From Blepharisma stoltei (lineage: Eukaryota; Ciliophora; Heterotrichea; Heterotrichida; Blepharismidae), in contig CAJZBQ010000057.1 of NCBI GenBank assembly GCA_914767885.1, positions 1,054,001 through 1,118,000 on the forward strand: DNA of 64,000 nt, given 5' to 3'. Numbering within the stretch: position 1 is the first letter of the stretch; every line of letters starts with the position of its first letter. Positions 43,733 through 54,189 of the stretch are shown here, in pieces. A program made the position numbers and the translations under genes. The notes under the pieces were generated by a model that made no database searches, was not told where the DNA came from, and saw only the letters and a program-made list of their open reading frames with translations.

Positions 43733-45591
43733 ATGTCTGTTAGAACATCTCAAAGTAGCTATCATAGCGGGTTTTCAACCCCACACAAAGAAGTGAACTC
43801 AAGCACCAAGGCAAATAATGAAGTTCTTATTTTAACAATAAATCTTGGAAATTCCAAAGATGACATAGTCATCCACGAGTTTGATGACCCCAACATCCTT
43901 GCTAAAAGGTTCTGTGAAAAACATAATTTAGGGCTGGAAGTCGAGTCTACACTAGCAGAACACATAATTTTCAACCTTGAAAAAGTCCTTCAAGATTTAT
44001 CTAACATTAATCAAAGATTGCAACAGAAAAACAGCGAGGAGAATTTTATTTCCAATGAAAATGTAAAAAAAGCTGTAACCCCAAAACCTCGGGTGGCAGC
44101 CCAGGAGAGAGTAAACGAAAGCAGGCTCTCAAAGCAAAGCTCAGCTGCCACCATGGTCAGCTATGAAGACAAATCCCCAAGTCGGTCCTTTTATAAGAAT
44201 CCTGGAAACCGGCTCTATCAGCTTGGAATGATTCAACAAAAAGATAGGGAAAATAAGTCAAAGCTCTACCAGCAGCAAAAAATGCAAAAAGAGTTAGAAG
44301 AGGTCACGTTTACCCCAAGAATTAATACAAAAAGAATAAAAAAAGTTAAAAACACTGAAAATTTGCTGATTGAAAAAGGCAAAAAAGTTAAAGAAGTGCT
44401 AAAACTGAAAATTAAAGACCAATTGGAGACAGACAGAAGGAAATGCACATTTACCCCTGAGCTGAATCCAGTCAGCTCTAGACTGGCAGCTAGGGATAGA
44501 AGCGCTGATAGAATTAATTATCTTTGTAAAGAAAAAGAAGAAAGCAAAAAGAAAATCCAAGGAAAAGCGGACGAATAGTATTTTTTATATAGTTTCAAAG
44601 AGCTTTGTCCATTTACGCCGAATAAAATTTATAAATCTTATACGAAATCGGAACTAAATGACAGCATAGATAGATTGACGAAGTCGAAAATTCAGTCTGA
44701 AGATGAGCTGGAAAAGTAAGGAATAGGCAGGTTAAGAGAAAAACATCTGCAAGACCTGAAAAAGGATCCAGTGACTGGGCAGGAGTTTTTTACTCCTCAG
44801 ATTAATAAAGGTCCGAGGACTGAAAGGCAATATTCGAATGTATGAGAAGATTTGTACTATAAAAGGTCAAATAGTCAAAGCAGGCTTTCAATATCGCCAC
44901 AGAAAACATATAGTGAACTACACTGACTGGCACGGGGTGCTTTTGGCTCAGTTTCGAGCCAAAAGCACCCCGTGCCAGTCAGTGTAGTTAACTATATAAA
45001 AACGCAAGATCAGAAAAAATTATGAAAAAATTAACGGGAGAAAAATATTATGAAATTTTTCAAAAATTAAAACCTCAAAAAGGCAAGATTTTGCATAATG
45101 AAATTGATGCATCGTTGCTAGAACGCGAGCTTTTGCTAATTATTCAGCCTTTAATTGATGAAATGAAATCAGCTAGAGAAAGCTTGTCTTTTGAAGAGTT
45201 CTGTGGAGCCATGGATGCTCTTATGAAAGTTCTCACTCCTCAAGAGAAAAATTATTTAATTTTCAATAGAAAAAAGCCTGAAAATGATAATCCATTAACA
45301 AGCAGGTCCCAATCTCCATCCTCAAGAGCAATTTTTCAAACATATGATAGGCTGATGAAACATAAGAGAAATTTAGAAGAAAAATTAGAAGAGCAGAGAA
45401 GGTCGAATGAAGAAAAATTGCTGAGTGAGTGTACGTTTATGCCAAATACAAGACAAAAATTAGAAGATTCTTTTACTCTATCACATGATTTAATTTTTTA
45501 TATATATTATAGTATATATATTTTAATTTTTTTCAGAAAAATTCTGGGAAAGTCAGGAATCTCAGCTTTGAAAATTAATGTTTATAAGTAA
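43733..45591 (+). CDS. Coiled-coil protein with F-x-P repeats (cilia/flagella-type)
   Basis: 580 codons after removing two 15-nt introns and 86 nt. The repeated signature VTFTPRIN, CTFTPELN, CPFTPNKI, EFFTPQINK, CTFMPNTR spaced by charged helices recurs in many ciliate and flagellar basal-body proteins. An N-terminal ILTINLGNSKDDIVIHEFDDPN segment resembles a small ubiquitin-like/PB1 fold. The stretch 45480-45540 is AT-rich and may hide an in-frame IES, so the last 35 residues are doubtful. Confidence 0.75.
44578..44592 (+). other. 15-nt intron
   Basis: GTATTTTTTATATAG. Removal gives KADEYFKELCPFTPNK. Confidence 0.88.
44716..44730 (+). other. 15-nt intron
   Basis: GTAAGGAATAGGCAG. Removal gives DELEKLREKHLQ; retention stops at TAA. 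Confidence 0.88.
44911..44994. mobile_element. 84-bp hairpin MITE, copy 1, TA duplication
   Basis: TA at 44909-44910 and 44995-44996. Nearly perfect palindrome: TAGTGAACTACACTGACTGG, CACGGGGTGCTTTTGGCTC, six-base loop, inverse. Removal (86 nt) gives SPQKTYKNARSEK. Same length and body as 56923-57006. Confidence 0.9.
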
Positions 45592-45592
45592 T

Positions 45593-46439
45593 TTATGGCT
45601 GCACTGAGATTCTTTTTTCGACTCTATCTACTAAGCCTTCTACATATTCTTTGGCAGCTGCTTCAGATGGAGAGGCTAAAGAAGGAATCATTGAGGACTC
45701 ATAATGCTCTTTGGATTCTTCGACTCTATGATGAGATTCATGATGCTCATGATGTTCTTCACTATGCTCGATATGGATTTCATGACGGGTTTCCGTTATG
45801 ACTTGGCGAGTTTCTGTGATGACTTGATGGGTTTCTGAAGTCACTTTGTGATGTGCTTCTTTTGAGTGCTTTTCATCAATTTTTGACTCAGTTTTATGCT
45901 CCTGGACAGCAATATCTCTAGATTCACTTCCTCCTGATTTCTTCTTCTCATGAGCTACTTCTTGATTTTTTGGCCCTGAGCTTGGCTTTGCTTCATGAGA
46001 TTGGTGAACTTGGCTTGCGGCTTTTGGCTCTGAGCCAGGCTTGGTGGAGTATTTTACTTTATCTGGCTCTTTTCTTATGATTTTTGGATAATCGCATGGT
46101 CTTGGTGCTCTTGGATTTGCTTCATCCCACACAAATTCTTTTCCCTAACTCTCTTAAAATATTTTTTATGGGGAAAGAAGCTTTCGAGGCACCTTAGTTA
46201 TATTGCTGAATCATGAGCTTTTAATATAGAAAATATAAATTTTATGAGATAGTTGAAGAATAATATTTGCTATAATATAGGCAGTAAGTAAAATTTACAG
46301 CTTGTTTACATTTAAAATATTCAGCTGCAAATACTATGATATCTTGAGGCTGCAAACGAAGGATTTCTCTTGTTAAATCACGCAAAATATTAGGGAATTC
46401 TGGAGGAATAGGAAACTGTTGCAGGTATTTGGATGCCAT
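45593..46439 (-). CDS. RIIa (dimerization/docking) domain protein
   Basis: 230 codons after removing 139 nt and one 15-nt intron. N-terminal MASKYLQQFPIPPEFPNILRDLTREIL…DIIVFAAEYF is the RIIa/D-D fold of PKA regulatory subunits, SPA17 and ROPN1, which bind A-kinase anchors in cilia and sperm tails. The remainder is charged and His/Glu-rich with short repeats (HQVITETRQVITETRHE, EHHEHHESHHR). Likely axonemal by family analogy. Stop at 45593 lies 1 bp from the convergent stop. Confidence 0.85.
46149..46287. mobile_element. IES (139 nt, TAA duplication) inside a 15-nt intron
   Basis: TAA at 46146-46148 and 46285-46287; ends CTCTCTTAAAATATT and AATATAGGCAG. Removal recreates on the minus strand GTAAATTTTACTTAG, a standard 15-nt intron (46145-46148 plus 46288-46298), whose splicing joins CKQA to GKEFVWDEA. 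Confidence 0.8.
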
Positions 46440-46614
46440 AACTGCTTTTAAATTATTAACTTATTTAGGAAATTCATGCTATAAAGATTAAGGAAAAGCA
46501 TTTATCTGCTATAATAAGTATTAAGCCTATTAATTATATTAAAATAATTATTATTTAAAGTAACACAAGAAGAAAATAATTAATGAATTTCAATTAGTAT
46601 TATTAATTTCTATG

Positions 46615-49234
46615 CTAATCAAGCTTTCTATAGAACTCTTGATTGCAGATACAAAATTGAGGATTTATCCCAATTTCCCTTGCAGCCATTTCACAGTCCC
46701 CTCCATATTTATCAGTTCTTATTACACCTAAAATCTGCAAATGCATTTTTTGCCCCATAAAAGCAATTGGCTCAATGTAGGGCTTGTCAGTCTCAAATTG
46801 TTGGTTAATTTCATTAGAAAAAGAAACCATACTCCAAGTATCATACTGCGCTCTTTTATTTTCCATTATTGTAAACATTATTTTAAATAAATGAGTATCT
46901 CCATTGATATTTTTATATCCTGCATAAATAATTTCATTTAAATTAATTTTCATACATAAAGATCCCAGTTTGGCATTTTTCATTGTAAAAACTTCAGAAT
47001 TTATATAGTAAACAATTGAGTCAGTTATTTTATTTACTGTCCTTTTAAGTTCTCTATCTTTATATGTCATTGTAACATCTGAAAAATCATCAAAAGATCT
47101 AATATTTATAGGCTCTGGTAAATAGCTGGAACAATATCATATTGGTATTTCTGCATCTCTGCAAGTTCTACCATCAGGAATTTTCTGAGAAAATAGACTG
47201 TAAAACTGTGGATATTTGCTTTTGAACTCTAAATTATCCTATATTAAATTAATAATATGTTATCAAAATAGTATTTATCCTTACATATATTGAGCATTTA
47301 AAAGCATATTTTGAAAATGTGCTAAAAACAGCATGGACTCCTTAAGATCAGGCTTAGAATTTAACCTAACTCCCCCCCATCCTTGATCGAACGATTGAAT
47401 GTAAAAATTACTAAAAATTAGGGAAATTAATATCATGCAATTTTATATATATATAAAAATATATTAGTAATCAAAAGCTTGGGAAGATGTACCTAATGAA
47501 GTTGTTTTCAGAGCTTTGAGACGACAGAAAGCTGCGAAATCAACCACCAAGTGATTTAGTCATCAACCTAGGCTTAAAAAAACTCAATAATCTAATAAAA
47601 GAGAGATTCTTTTAAAATTTTTAAAACAAAAATTAATTCAATAAGGAACAAATTAAAATTTATACGGTTTAAAAAAGGGTAACTAATAAATCAAAATATT
47701 AAAATTGGCATTTTATGAAATTAATTCAATTTATTGCTGTAAAAATAATTATTAAATACTCTTAACCCTCTTATTTTAAAAGTAAATAAAAAATGTATAT
47801 ATATATTTTTTTTATTTTATATATAATTTTTTTTTTCCCAAAAAAATTTTGTTTTAACTCCCATCCTTGATCGAACGATGGCGAGTAGTTCGATCAAGGA
47901 TGGGGGAGAGTAAGCGTATTGTGGAGTAAATTATCCTGCGCATCCATAGACTTCAAAAATTCATTTCTGGCCACAATAAAAAGAGCTGGTAGCCTATGCT
48001 CTTGAATAGAATCAGAATCATATAAAAACTCCCCATACCTCATCCCATGGTCTGCAGCCATTACTATCACAACTTCATGTGTTTTACTTACATTTTCTAT
48101 ATAATATTTAATATACTCCTTCAAATCATAATCCAAGGCTTGGGCATGTTGGCCTGTGCCTTCATGAGCTGCATCAAAATGGTTATAAATCCATTGATTT
48201 GCATTTGGATAAAGTTTATTAAAAGCCTTAGAATATTCCATTAAATAGTAATGGGACATGTGTGGCCCAATACATCTTTGCTTTGTTGTGAGCTGCTTCG
48301 CAGCTCTATAATCCCCATATATATAAAATGCACAATAAAATGATGACAAACAATGGTCAACTTGCGGGATCCTCCCCATTGATTTTGGGACATTATGAGG
48401 GCACGAGTCAGCTCCTCATAAAGTCATGAATCCTAATTTTTTTAGCTGAAATCATATAGCTTCTTCCTTAAAAAAATCTACATCTTGGTTGCCTAAAAAT
48501 CTTGAGACCCATTTGTGTCCGAATACCCTCATCATATTTTCTGAGGTGTCTGCCCCTATTATATTGTGAAGCTTAAAATCAAAAGCTGACCATTCAGAAT
48601 TAAAATTAAGCTCATTAAGATAGCTTACGGTCGAAGTTAATTTTCGAAAAAAATGGCGCCGTGAAAAACTGTCAGGGACTAAAAAGAGGATTGTCATAGG
48701 TTTTTTGATGGTTTTTCTCAAATTAAGGGTTTTTATGGTATTTAAAGTTTCATAGTAAGATTCGCCCTGAAAACGTGGGGATAAATATTGCATGTTTACT
48801 ATTTCTTTATTGAAGCATGAGGCTACAGCGAACTCGTGGTGAGGTTCGATTGGGACTGGATTTATATTAAAAAATTGTTTTGTCAGGAAATCCTTTGATT
48901 CTGTTGGGTTTGCAACTTTGATAAATTTGTGTGGGCCGAGGACATAAAACGGGTTTTTACTTTTGGTGCAATTAATTTCTAAGGTATTTAAGCTAAAATC
49001 CATATAAATACTTCCTGAATTCGCCTTTGGTTTATCTTCACAGCGAGGGTAAAAGTAAGGCGGAAATATTTCTTCTCCTTTTTCTACTGAAAATCCAAAT
49101 ACTGATGGTGATGCTGAAATGTTCATATATTTTAAAGTTTCTGTATCATCTATTCCAAATGAGGCAACGGAAGTCGAAAATAAACTGTAGAAAGTAAAAA
49201 AAATTAAAATTCAGGGTTTCTGATCTTGCACCAT
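46615..49234 (-). CDS. Membrane-anchored alkaline phosphatase/sulfatase-fold protein (DUF229-like)
   Basis: 674 codons after removing 51 and 544 nt. ATG at 49234 opens a signal anchor (ILIFFTFYSLFSTSVASFG). The core has TILFLVPDSFSRRHFFRKL (metal-site Asp and nucleophile region), NIIGADTSENM, TLWGADSCPHNV, HFDAAHEGTGQHA, VVIVMAADHGMRYGEF (second metal site DHG), and LPALFIVARN. This matches DUF229, an extracellular phosphoesterase/sulfatase superfamily family of unknown substrate. Extracytoplasmic C-terminus with Cys-rich CEMAAREIGINPQFCIC. Confidence 0.85.
47236..47286. other. Short AT-rich IES, 51 nt, TA pointer
   Basis: TA at 47235-47236 and 47286-47287. Removal gives NAQY-NLEFKSKYPQF in frame. 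A GT-AG intron of 46 nt is also visible but breaks the frame. Confidence 0.7.
47370..47913. mobile_element. Family C MITE-like IES, 544 nt, TAA duplication
   Basis: TAA at 47367-47369 and 47911-47913. Outer ends CTCCCCCCCATCCTTGATCG and its inverse; a further inner copy (CTCCCATCCTTGATCGAACG at about 47859) makes the right end a hairpin. Removal gives LLHNTLRLNSKPDL. Confidence 0.85.
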
Positions 49235-49470
49235 TTTTATGGCTAATATCTTGGATTCATATCAAATTTCTTTTTAAGGTGAATAAAAATAAAGTCTATA
49301 GGTAATAAATGGATAAAAAATAACTAATTGAAAAGGTCACTAATATTTTTATCATCCTTATTAACTCAATTGATTTAAATCCTTATTACATAAGCAATCA
49401 TAATTAAATTCCAAGAAGGTATCCATCTGAAGACTCTTAATGTCTTTTAAGAAATTTATATAACTTCCAA

Positions 49471-50406
49471 TTATTTACCCATTATAAGAGCTATTTCGGA
49501 GTGCACTTTCTTGACAAATCCTGGAATGTGTTTTGCAGATGTCGACTTAATAATAGATTTTGGAACTTTTCCTCCAAAGTTCGCAATATTTATATAAACA
49601 ACTCTACTTTTATTCCCAGCCTCATCAGTAGGAATTGTTTCAACATAATACCCACTAAGCTTCACAGTGGCTCTCACAAAGCTCTCCGTTGGCTCCAATT
49701 CCCCATGCTCACATGAAGTATTTATTATAACCGACCCATTAAGTGCCTTCACTACCCTGCTCACAAGTAGCACATCTCTAGGAGAAATCATAGGGACTTT
49801 TTTGAATTTCGAGTGGGTCACCACTATATCTGGCGGATATTTCGCTATAATGCTTACACTTTCCAAACTTTTATCCCACCTACATCTGTCTTCTGCATTT
49901 CCTAAAAATTCAAAAAATTCTTTGGCTGCATACGGCATAAGCCATTGGGCCTTCATCATAATTCCTTCAGGGACTTCTTTCGAATATATCAAAAACCCAT
50001 CTTTATTCATCATTTCTTGGCTCCCTTCTTCTTGTAGAGGTAGCTCGAGATGCTGGACAAATTCAGTGGTCGCTTTATCTAATAAACTCACGAGAAGTTC
50101 TACATCAAAACTTGGCCCTTTTGGCTTTTCGTTGAGCTCGACCAAGGCGACTGACTTTTTTTCTTCTTGCAGCGGGTCAGTGTTTTTTGTGTCAAAACTG
50201 GTCCCTCTTGGAGTTTCGTTGAGCTCGACCGAGGTGACTGATTTTCTTTCTTCACGAACTGAGCTAAGAGGCTTTGTCTGGGCTTTTGGCTGAGAAAGGA
50301 GAAGAGGCGTGGTATTGGTCTCTTGCAATTCATTTTCTGGCAATGAAGAGTCTTCTTCTTGTGACGTGAAGCATCACACGCACGTCTCTGAAACTGCGTT
50401 CCCCAT
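49471..50406 (-). CDS. START-domain lipid-binding protein
   Basis: 311 codons, no insert. Start MGNAVSETCVWCFTS (myristoyl Gly plus Cys; one Trp by TGA). An internal imperfect repeat follows (REERKSVTSVELNETPRGTSFD and QEEKKSVALVELNEKPKGPSFD). The C-terminal 200 residues are a START domain: EGIMMKAQWLMPYAAKEFFEFLGN, DRCRWDKSLESVSII, ISPRDVLLVSRV, YVETIPTDEAGNKSRVVYIN, GGKVPKSIIKSTSAKHIPGF. Likely transfers or senses lipid at membranes. Confidence 0.92.
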
Positions 50407-50437
50407 CTATTATTTTAGTCAACTAAGAAATATTAAA

Positions 50438-52792
50438 TTAATCATCATATGGTGAGTAGTTTATTTTTTCAGTTTTTCTGTCAAGTTCCATTTCGTAGAG
50501 TTGGACCATTTGTTTGTATTTGCTGATTGTGTTTTCTAGCTTGATGGTTTTTACACGATTTGTTCTGGCTGTGAAGGCAAGTTCGTTTTTTAGATTTTCA
50601 ATTTCTTGGGTGAGGTGGGTGGTTTCTGCTTTCTTTTCTTCGTGAAGCTGCTGGATTTCGATGTGCTGGGATTTAGGGATATTGACTGAGGCTAATAAAA
50701 ATTCAATTATTGCTATAGCGCCTTCAAAGCATTTTTCTACTCCATAAGCATGCTCAGGTAAGAACTCAATAATCCCCAGCAGCAAACTTTTCAGCTGCTT
50801 GGTATAATTTTTTAAAAATTTGTTACAGTATTTATTGATACTTTTTACCTGTGAGTTTACCACGCTAATTTGCTCGCCTTGAAGAATTTGCAAACTAGTC
50901 AATATTGCTTTACCATTAGAGCGTATTTCATGTATATCTTTAATAAGGCTCTCTTTAGACGGCTTTATATCGATATCAGGAGGAATTGGAATAAATGACT
51001 TAAATTTTGATTCTGATGCTTTTGTGTGTTTTAAAAAAGAAAAAGCTTGTCTGTTTTTTATGGGTGGAATAAGTGAATTTGTCTCAGTGACGAATGATTT
51101 TTCTTCTGCTTCAAGCATACCGCTATCAGTTATTCTAATGTCAGGTGAAGACTTCTCAGAATGAAACTCGTCAAATTGGATCCTGAATAAAACAGTGTCA
51201 GTGTCTCTTATTCTTGTAGTTTTTTCTCCGATTTGAAGCTCTAAATTTAACCCTGATTGGGCTGTCTCTTGATAAGGCCTTGCTGTGTTAAATTTTTCTG
51301 GTTTCACAGTGGAGTCAACATCTCTTTTTGAATATTTTTTTGTGCTTAAATTTTTAATTTTCATTAAAATTGCGAGAGAGTTTGGCTGAGAATTTTGGGT
51401 TTGGATTAAGCACCATTCACAAACCCCATCGCTATTTTTCCCAATCACTGAACTTTCACATTTGCAGCATCGGTCAAGCTGATCTTTTGTGCTTAAATTA
51501 ATCGCTTTTGCGAGATATGGCTTATCAAACTCACTTAAAGTTATTCTGGGGAGATGTGTCTTCATATTTTGGCTACTAGTTCTGCAGGTACATCCACAAG
51601 TTTGGCATGGTTTATTCGTTTCATTTTGAGCTTCAGTAGGGATATTTATTAAAATATCGAGAACTTTAAGCAAAATCCCTGCGTTTTCGTTATTTGAAAT
51701 AATTTCAAAATTTGTTTCAAGGTGCTGCTTTATTCGCTTGAGATGTATAAGAGATTTTATTATTTCGCCATGCTGAGATTGGCTGATTTTTTCTATTTCT
51801 GATTTATCTTCATAGTATGTGTACTTGTCTATTACTTGGTTAACTCTTTTAAGGCTTTCGTGGTACTCTGCAAGTTTCTCTTCTTGAGTTTTGTATTGGC
51901 GAAGTTTTAAACGATTGCCTGAGCTTGGAGCGTCTTCACGGAAGGTTCTGTTTTGAGGAGTATTTCTATAGAGAGGGCTTTGACTTTTGTATGATTTTTG
52001 AAATGTACTTACTCCCCCCCCTCCGTGAGCGAAACAAAAATTTTTTATGGAAAAAAATTTTGATATATAAGTGATAATTAGTATAATGAAATCTCGAGCT
52101 AATTCTGTTTAATTTTAAACAAAAATATTTTCTATAAAATTTATATATAATTTTTTTTTAAAAAAAAACAATTAACCCCCCTCCGTGAGTGAACAAAATT
52201 TTTTTGCTCACTCACGGAGGGGGGGAGTTACGAACCAACTCACCCTCTTATCTCCTGTGGCTGATATCCCACAGGATGTACAGGATCTTGAGGAAGGGAC
52301 GTTCCAGAAAGCTTATACAGCTAGATTTCTTATAGTTTTGTAAAGTTCTATGTTAGATTAGTGACCAGAAGCTTTTCTCTAAATTCAAGCTTTTGTCTCA
52401 AGAGAAAAATTTAGCTGAGGGTTGGAAAGTGATATCTACAAATCCACTGGCTGTTCCCTAACCATCAGAACTATTTCCCAGTGTGAAGCCAGGAGTTATC
52501 CTTGGGCTTCGATTTCCATTTTGGTAAGAGTCGACAAGAAAATTCAACCACTTTGAGTTTCCCCATGGTTAATAACCTTTGTTGACACCAAGCACGGTGG
52601 CACAACTCATCCAACTACCGGGTAGTTAGTGCAGGCTCGTCCGGTGGTAGCAACTCATTTAGAGTCATTGCAAACTGGTGAGCAAGTGGGAAGCGTTATA
52701 GTGAAGGCACTCATTAGAAATTTATTGGCTTTTAATAAGTTTAATAAGTATGATTTTTGGATTTTATCCAAATAATTTAATGATTTATTCAT
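50438..52792 (-). CDS. Coiled-coil protein with Cys-rich (zinc) segment
   Basis: 531 codons after removing 759 nt. ATG at 52792 (MNKSLNYLDKIQKSYK…). Central Cys cluster: CQTCGCTCR and, 40 residues on, CCKCESS…CEWC, a probable zinc site. The C-terminal 150 residues are coiled coil (IQQLHEEKKAETTHLTQEIE, TISKYKQMVQLYEMELDRK). No family name can be given. 31 bp separate its stop from the START gene start. Confidence 0.72.
52001..52747 (+). mobile_element. SINE-like retroposon R8 carrying a nested MITE
   Basis: 12-bp duplication GTATGATTTTTG at 51989-52000 and 52748-52759. 747 bp in all, 528 bp without the MITE at 52012-52230. Removal restores DKIQKSYKSQSPLYRN in the coiled-coil gene. Body differs from R4/R6. 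Confidence 0.85.
52012..52230. mobile_element. Family A MITE-like copy 5, TTA duplication, nested in R8
   Basis: TTA at 52009-52011 and 52228-52230; ends CTCCCCCCCCTCCGTGAGC and GCTCACTCACGGAGGGGGGGAG. Closest by eye to copy 1 (core gataattagtataatgaaat). Confidence 0.88.
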
Positions 52793-53407
52793 AATTATGC
52801 TGAAATTTTAAACTTGAAAAGATGTCTTGTGTTTGCTTCATTTATTGCGTATACAAAATAAGTATTATTATCGCTTTCTGCTAAGTTCGATGAATTTATA
52901 TTATTTACTATATAAAATACAACTAAATAAACTATTTATATAGAAAAGATATATAATAGACTTGCTATAAATACTAAAGCAACAGATGCAAGAAACAGAA
53001 TTCGTAAAAATAGTAGCTAGATTCTTGCACCTTTTCTATATAATTCACCAGATTCTTCTGTGTTCATTCGATTATGATGCTAATAATTATCTTTTGAAAA
53101 CTTATTGATGATTCAAATAATAGTTTAATAACCCCCTTCAAATAATTGTTGAGAGTTTCTTACGATATCTAATTTAATCTTGATCATTTATTATAATTTA
53201 AGGAAAATATTAAATTATTGAGTAATTAATAATTTAAATAAATTTACGAAAGAGCGTCTTATAAATGTTCGTCCATCGATAAATAGTAATATTTTGAGTT
53301 TTAAATTCTTAAGTTTTGTAAGATAAGCAGGAAATTTCACCCGCAGTCTAATAACTAAAGAATTAATTTAAATTAGATGAGCAATTATATTGAGTTTCGC
53401 TTCCTCC
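52793..53407. other. Gap, 615 bp, nothing seen
   Basis: AT-rich between the coiled-coil gene start and retroposon R9. One CCCCCTTCAAATAATTG string near 53133 resembles a family B end, but no partner was found. Confidence 0.35.
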
Positions 53408-53422
53408 TAATTAGGCAACTTC

Positions 53423-53911
53423 TTAATTTAACTTAGCTTATTAACAGACATGCTTTCGCCCTAATTTTAACTCAAGCACCGAGGATCTCTGATACAAGAG
53501 ATTCAACCACTCTGCGACAATGACTTCTACCAGGATGGCAATGCCTTCTCCTTACCTTTCGGCTCCAATATTAAATAGGCTGTCTTCGGATTTGTTCGGC
53601 CTTACTTGATACTGTTTGAGTAAGGGAACAATAGTTGTCCACAAAAATCCTTAAAAATAGAATTTCATGCAAAAAGAGAAAACACGAAGCCGAGGGCGTA
53701 ACTCCTGATTTCACGCTGCTGAAGCGTCCGATTGATCTAGGCATTGCTGCAGATGCTGCTATGTAGCCGCTTTCCAACTTCCGTATCTCTCTTCCCCTAG
53801 AGGTAAAAATCTATTCTTGAAAGCGACTTGGGCTAAGCTCTGATATGTCAAGAATTGCTTGCCTAGCATTGCAGTCATTATTTGGGAACGCAAAACCTTG
53901 CCGGGTCTAAA
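53423..53911 (+). mobile_element. SINE-like retroposon R9, intergenic
   Basis: 15-bp duplication TAATTAGSCAACTTC with one mismatch at 53408-53422 and 53912-53926. Right two thirds align with R10 (GCCTAGCATTGCAGTC, GGGCTA[A/G]GCTCTGA, CAAAACCTTGCCGG). Confidence 0.78.
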
Positions 53912-54189
53912 TAATTAGCCAACTTCAACCGTTTAATCGTTATAAAATAATGCAAGAGAAAACTAGCCAAATAAGGAATTTATTGGGAGGAAATTCTTAC
54001 GGTACTACAATTATATTAAGAGATGCATAAAAAACTGATTCCTTATTCATTGAGCTAAGATTTATTCTTTAAAAGCTATCAAATAAAATCAAAATCCCAA
54101 CATTTTCCATTCAAAAACTATTCATTCCACCTCATTTATAGGCGTTAGTATCATAATAAGAATTAATATGGAAATAAATATAATTCAAA

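Noticed and set aside
47239-47284. 46-nt GT-AG intron in the phosphatase-fold gene
   Set aside because: Its removal breaks the frame, while a 51-nt TA-flanked removal at the same place keeps it.
50100-50333. Second frame (77 codons) over the START gene N-terminus
   Set aside because: Alternate frame of an internal repeat; the myristoylated START frame is conserved.
52233-52720. Cluster of tRNA or structured RNA genes
   Set aside because: GC-rich, but no cloverleaf could be drawn; a 12-bp target duplication marks it as retroposon R8.
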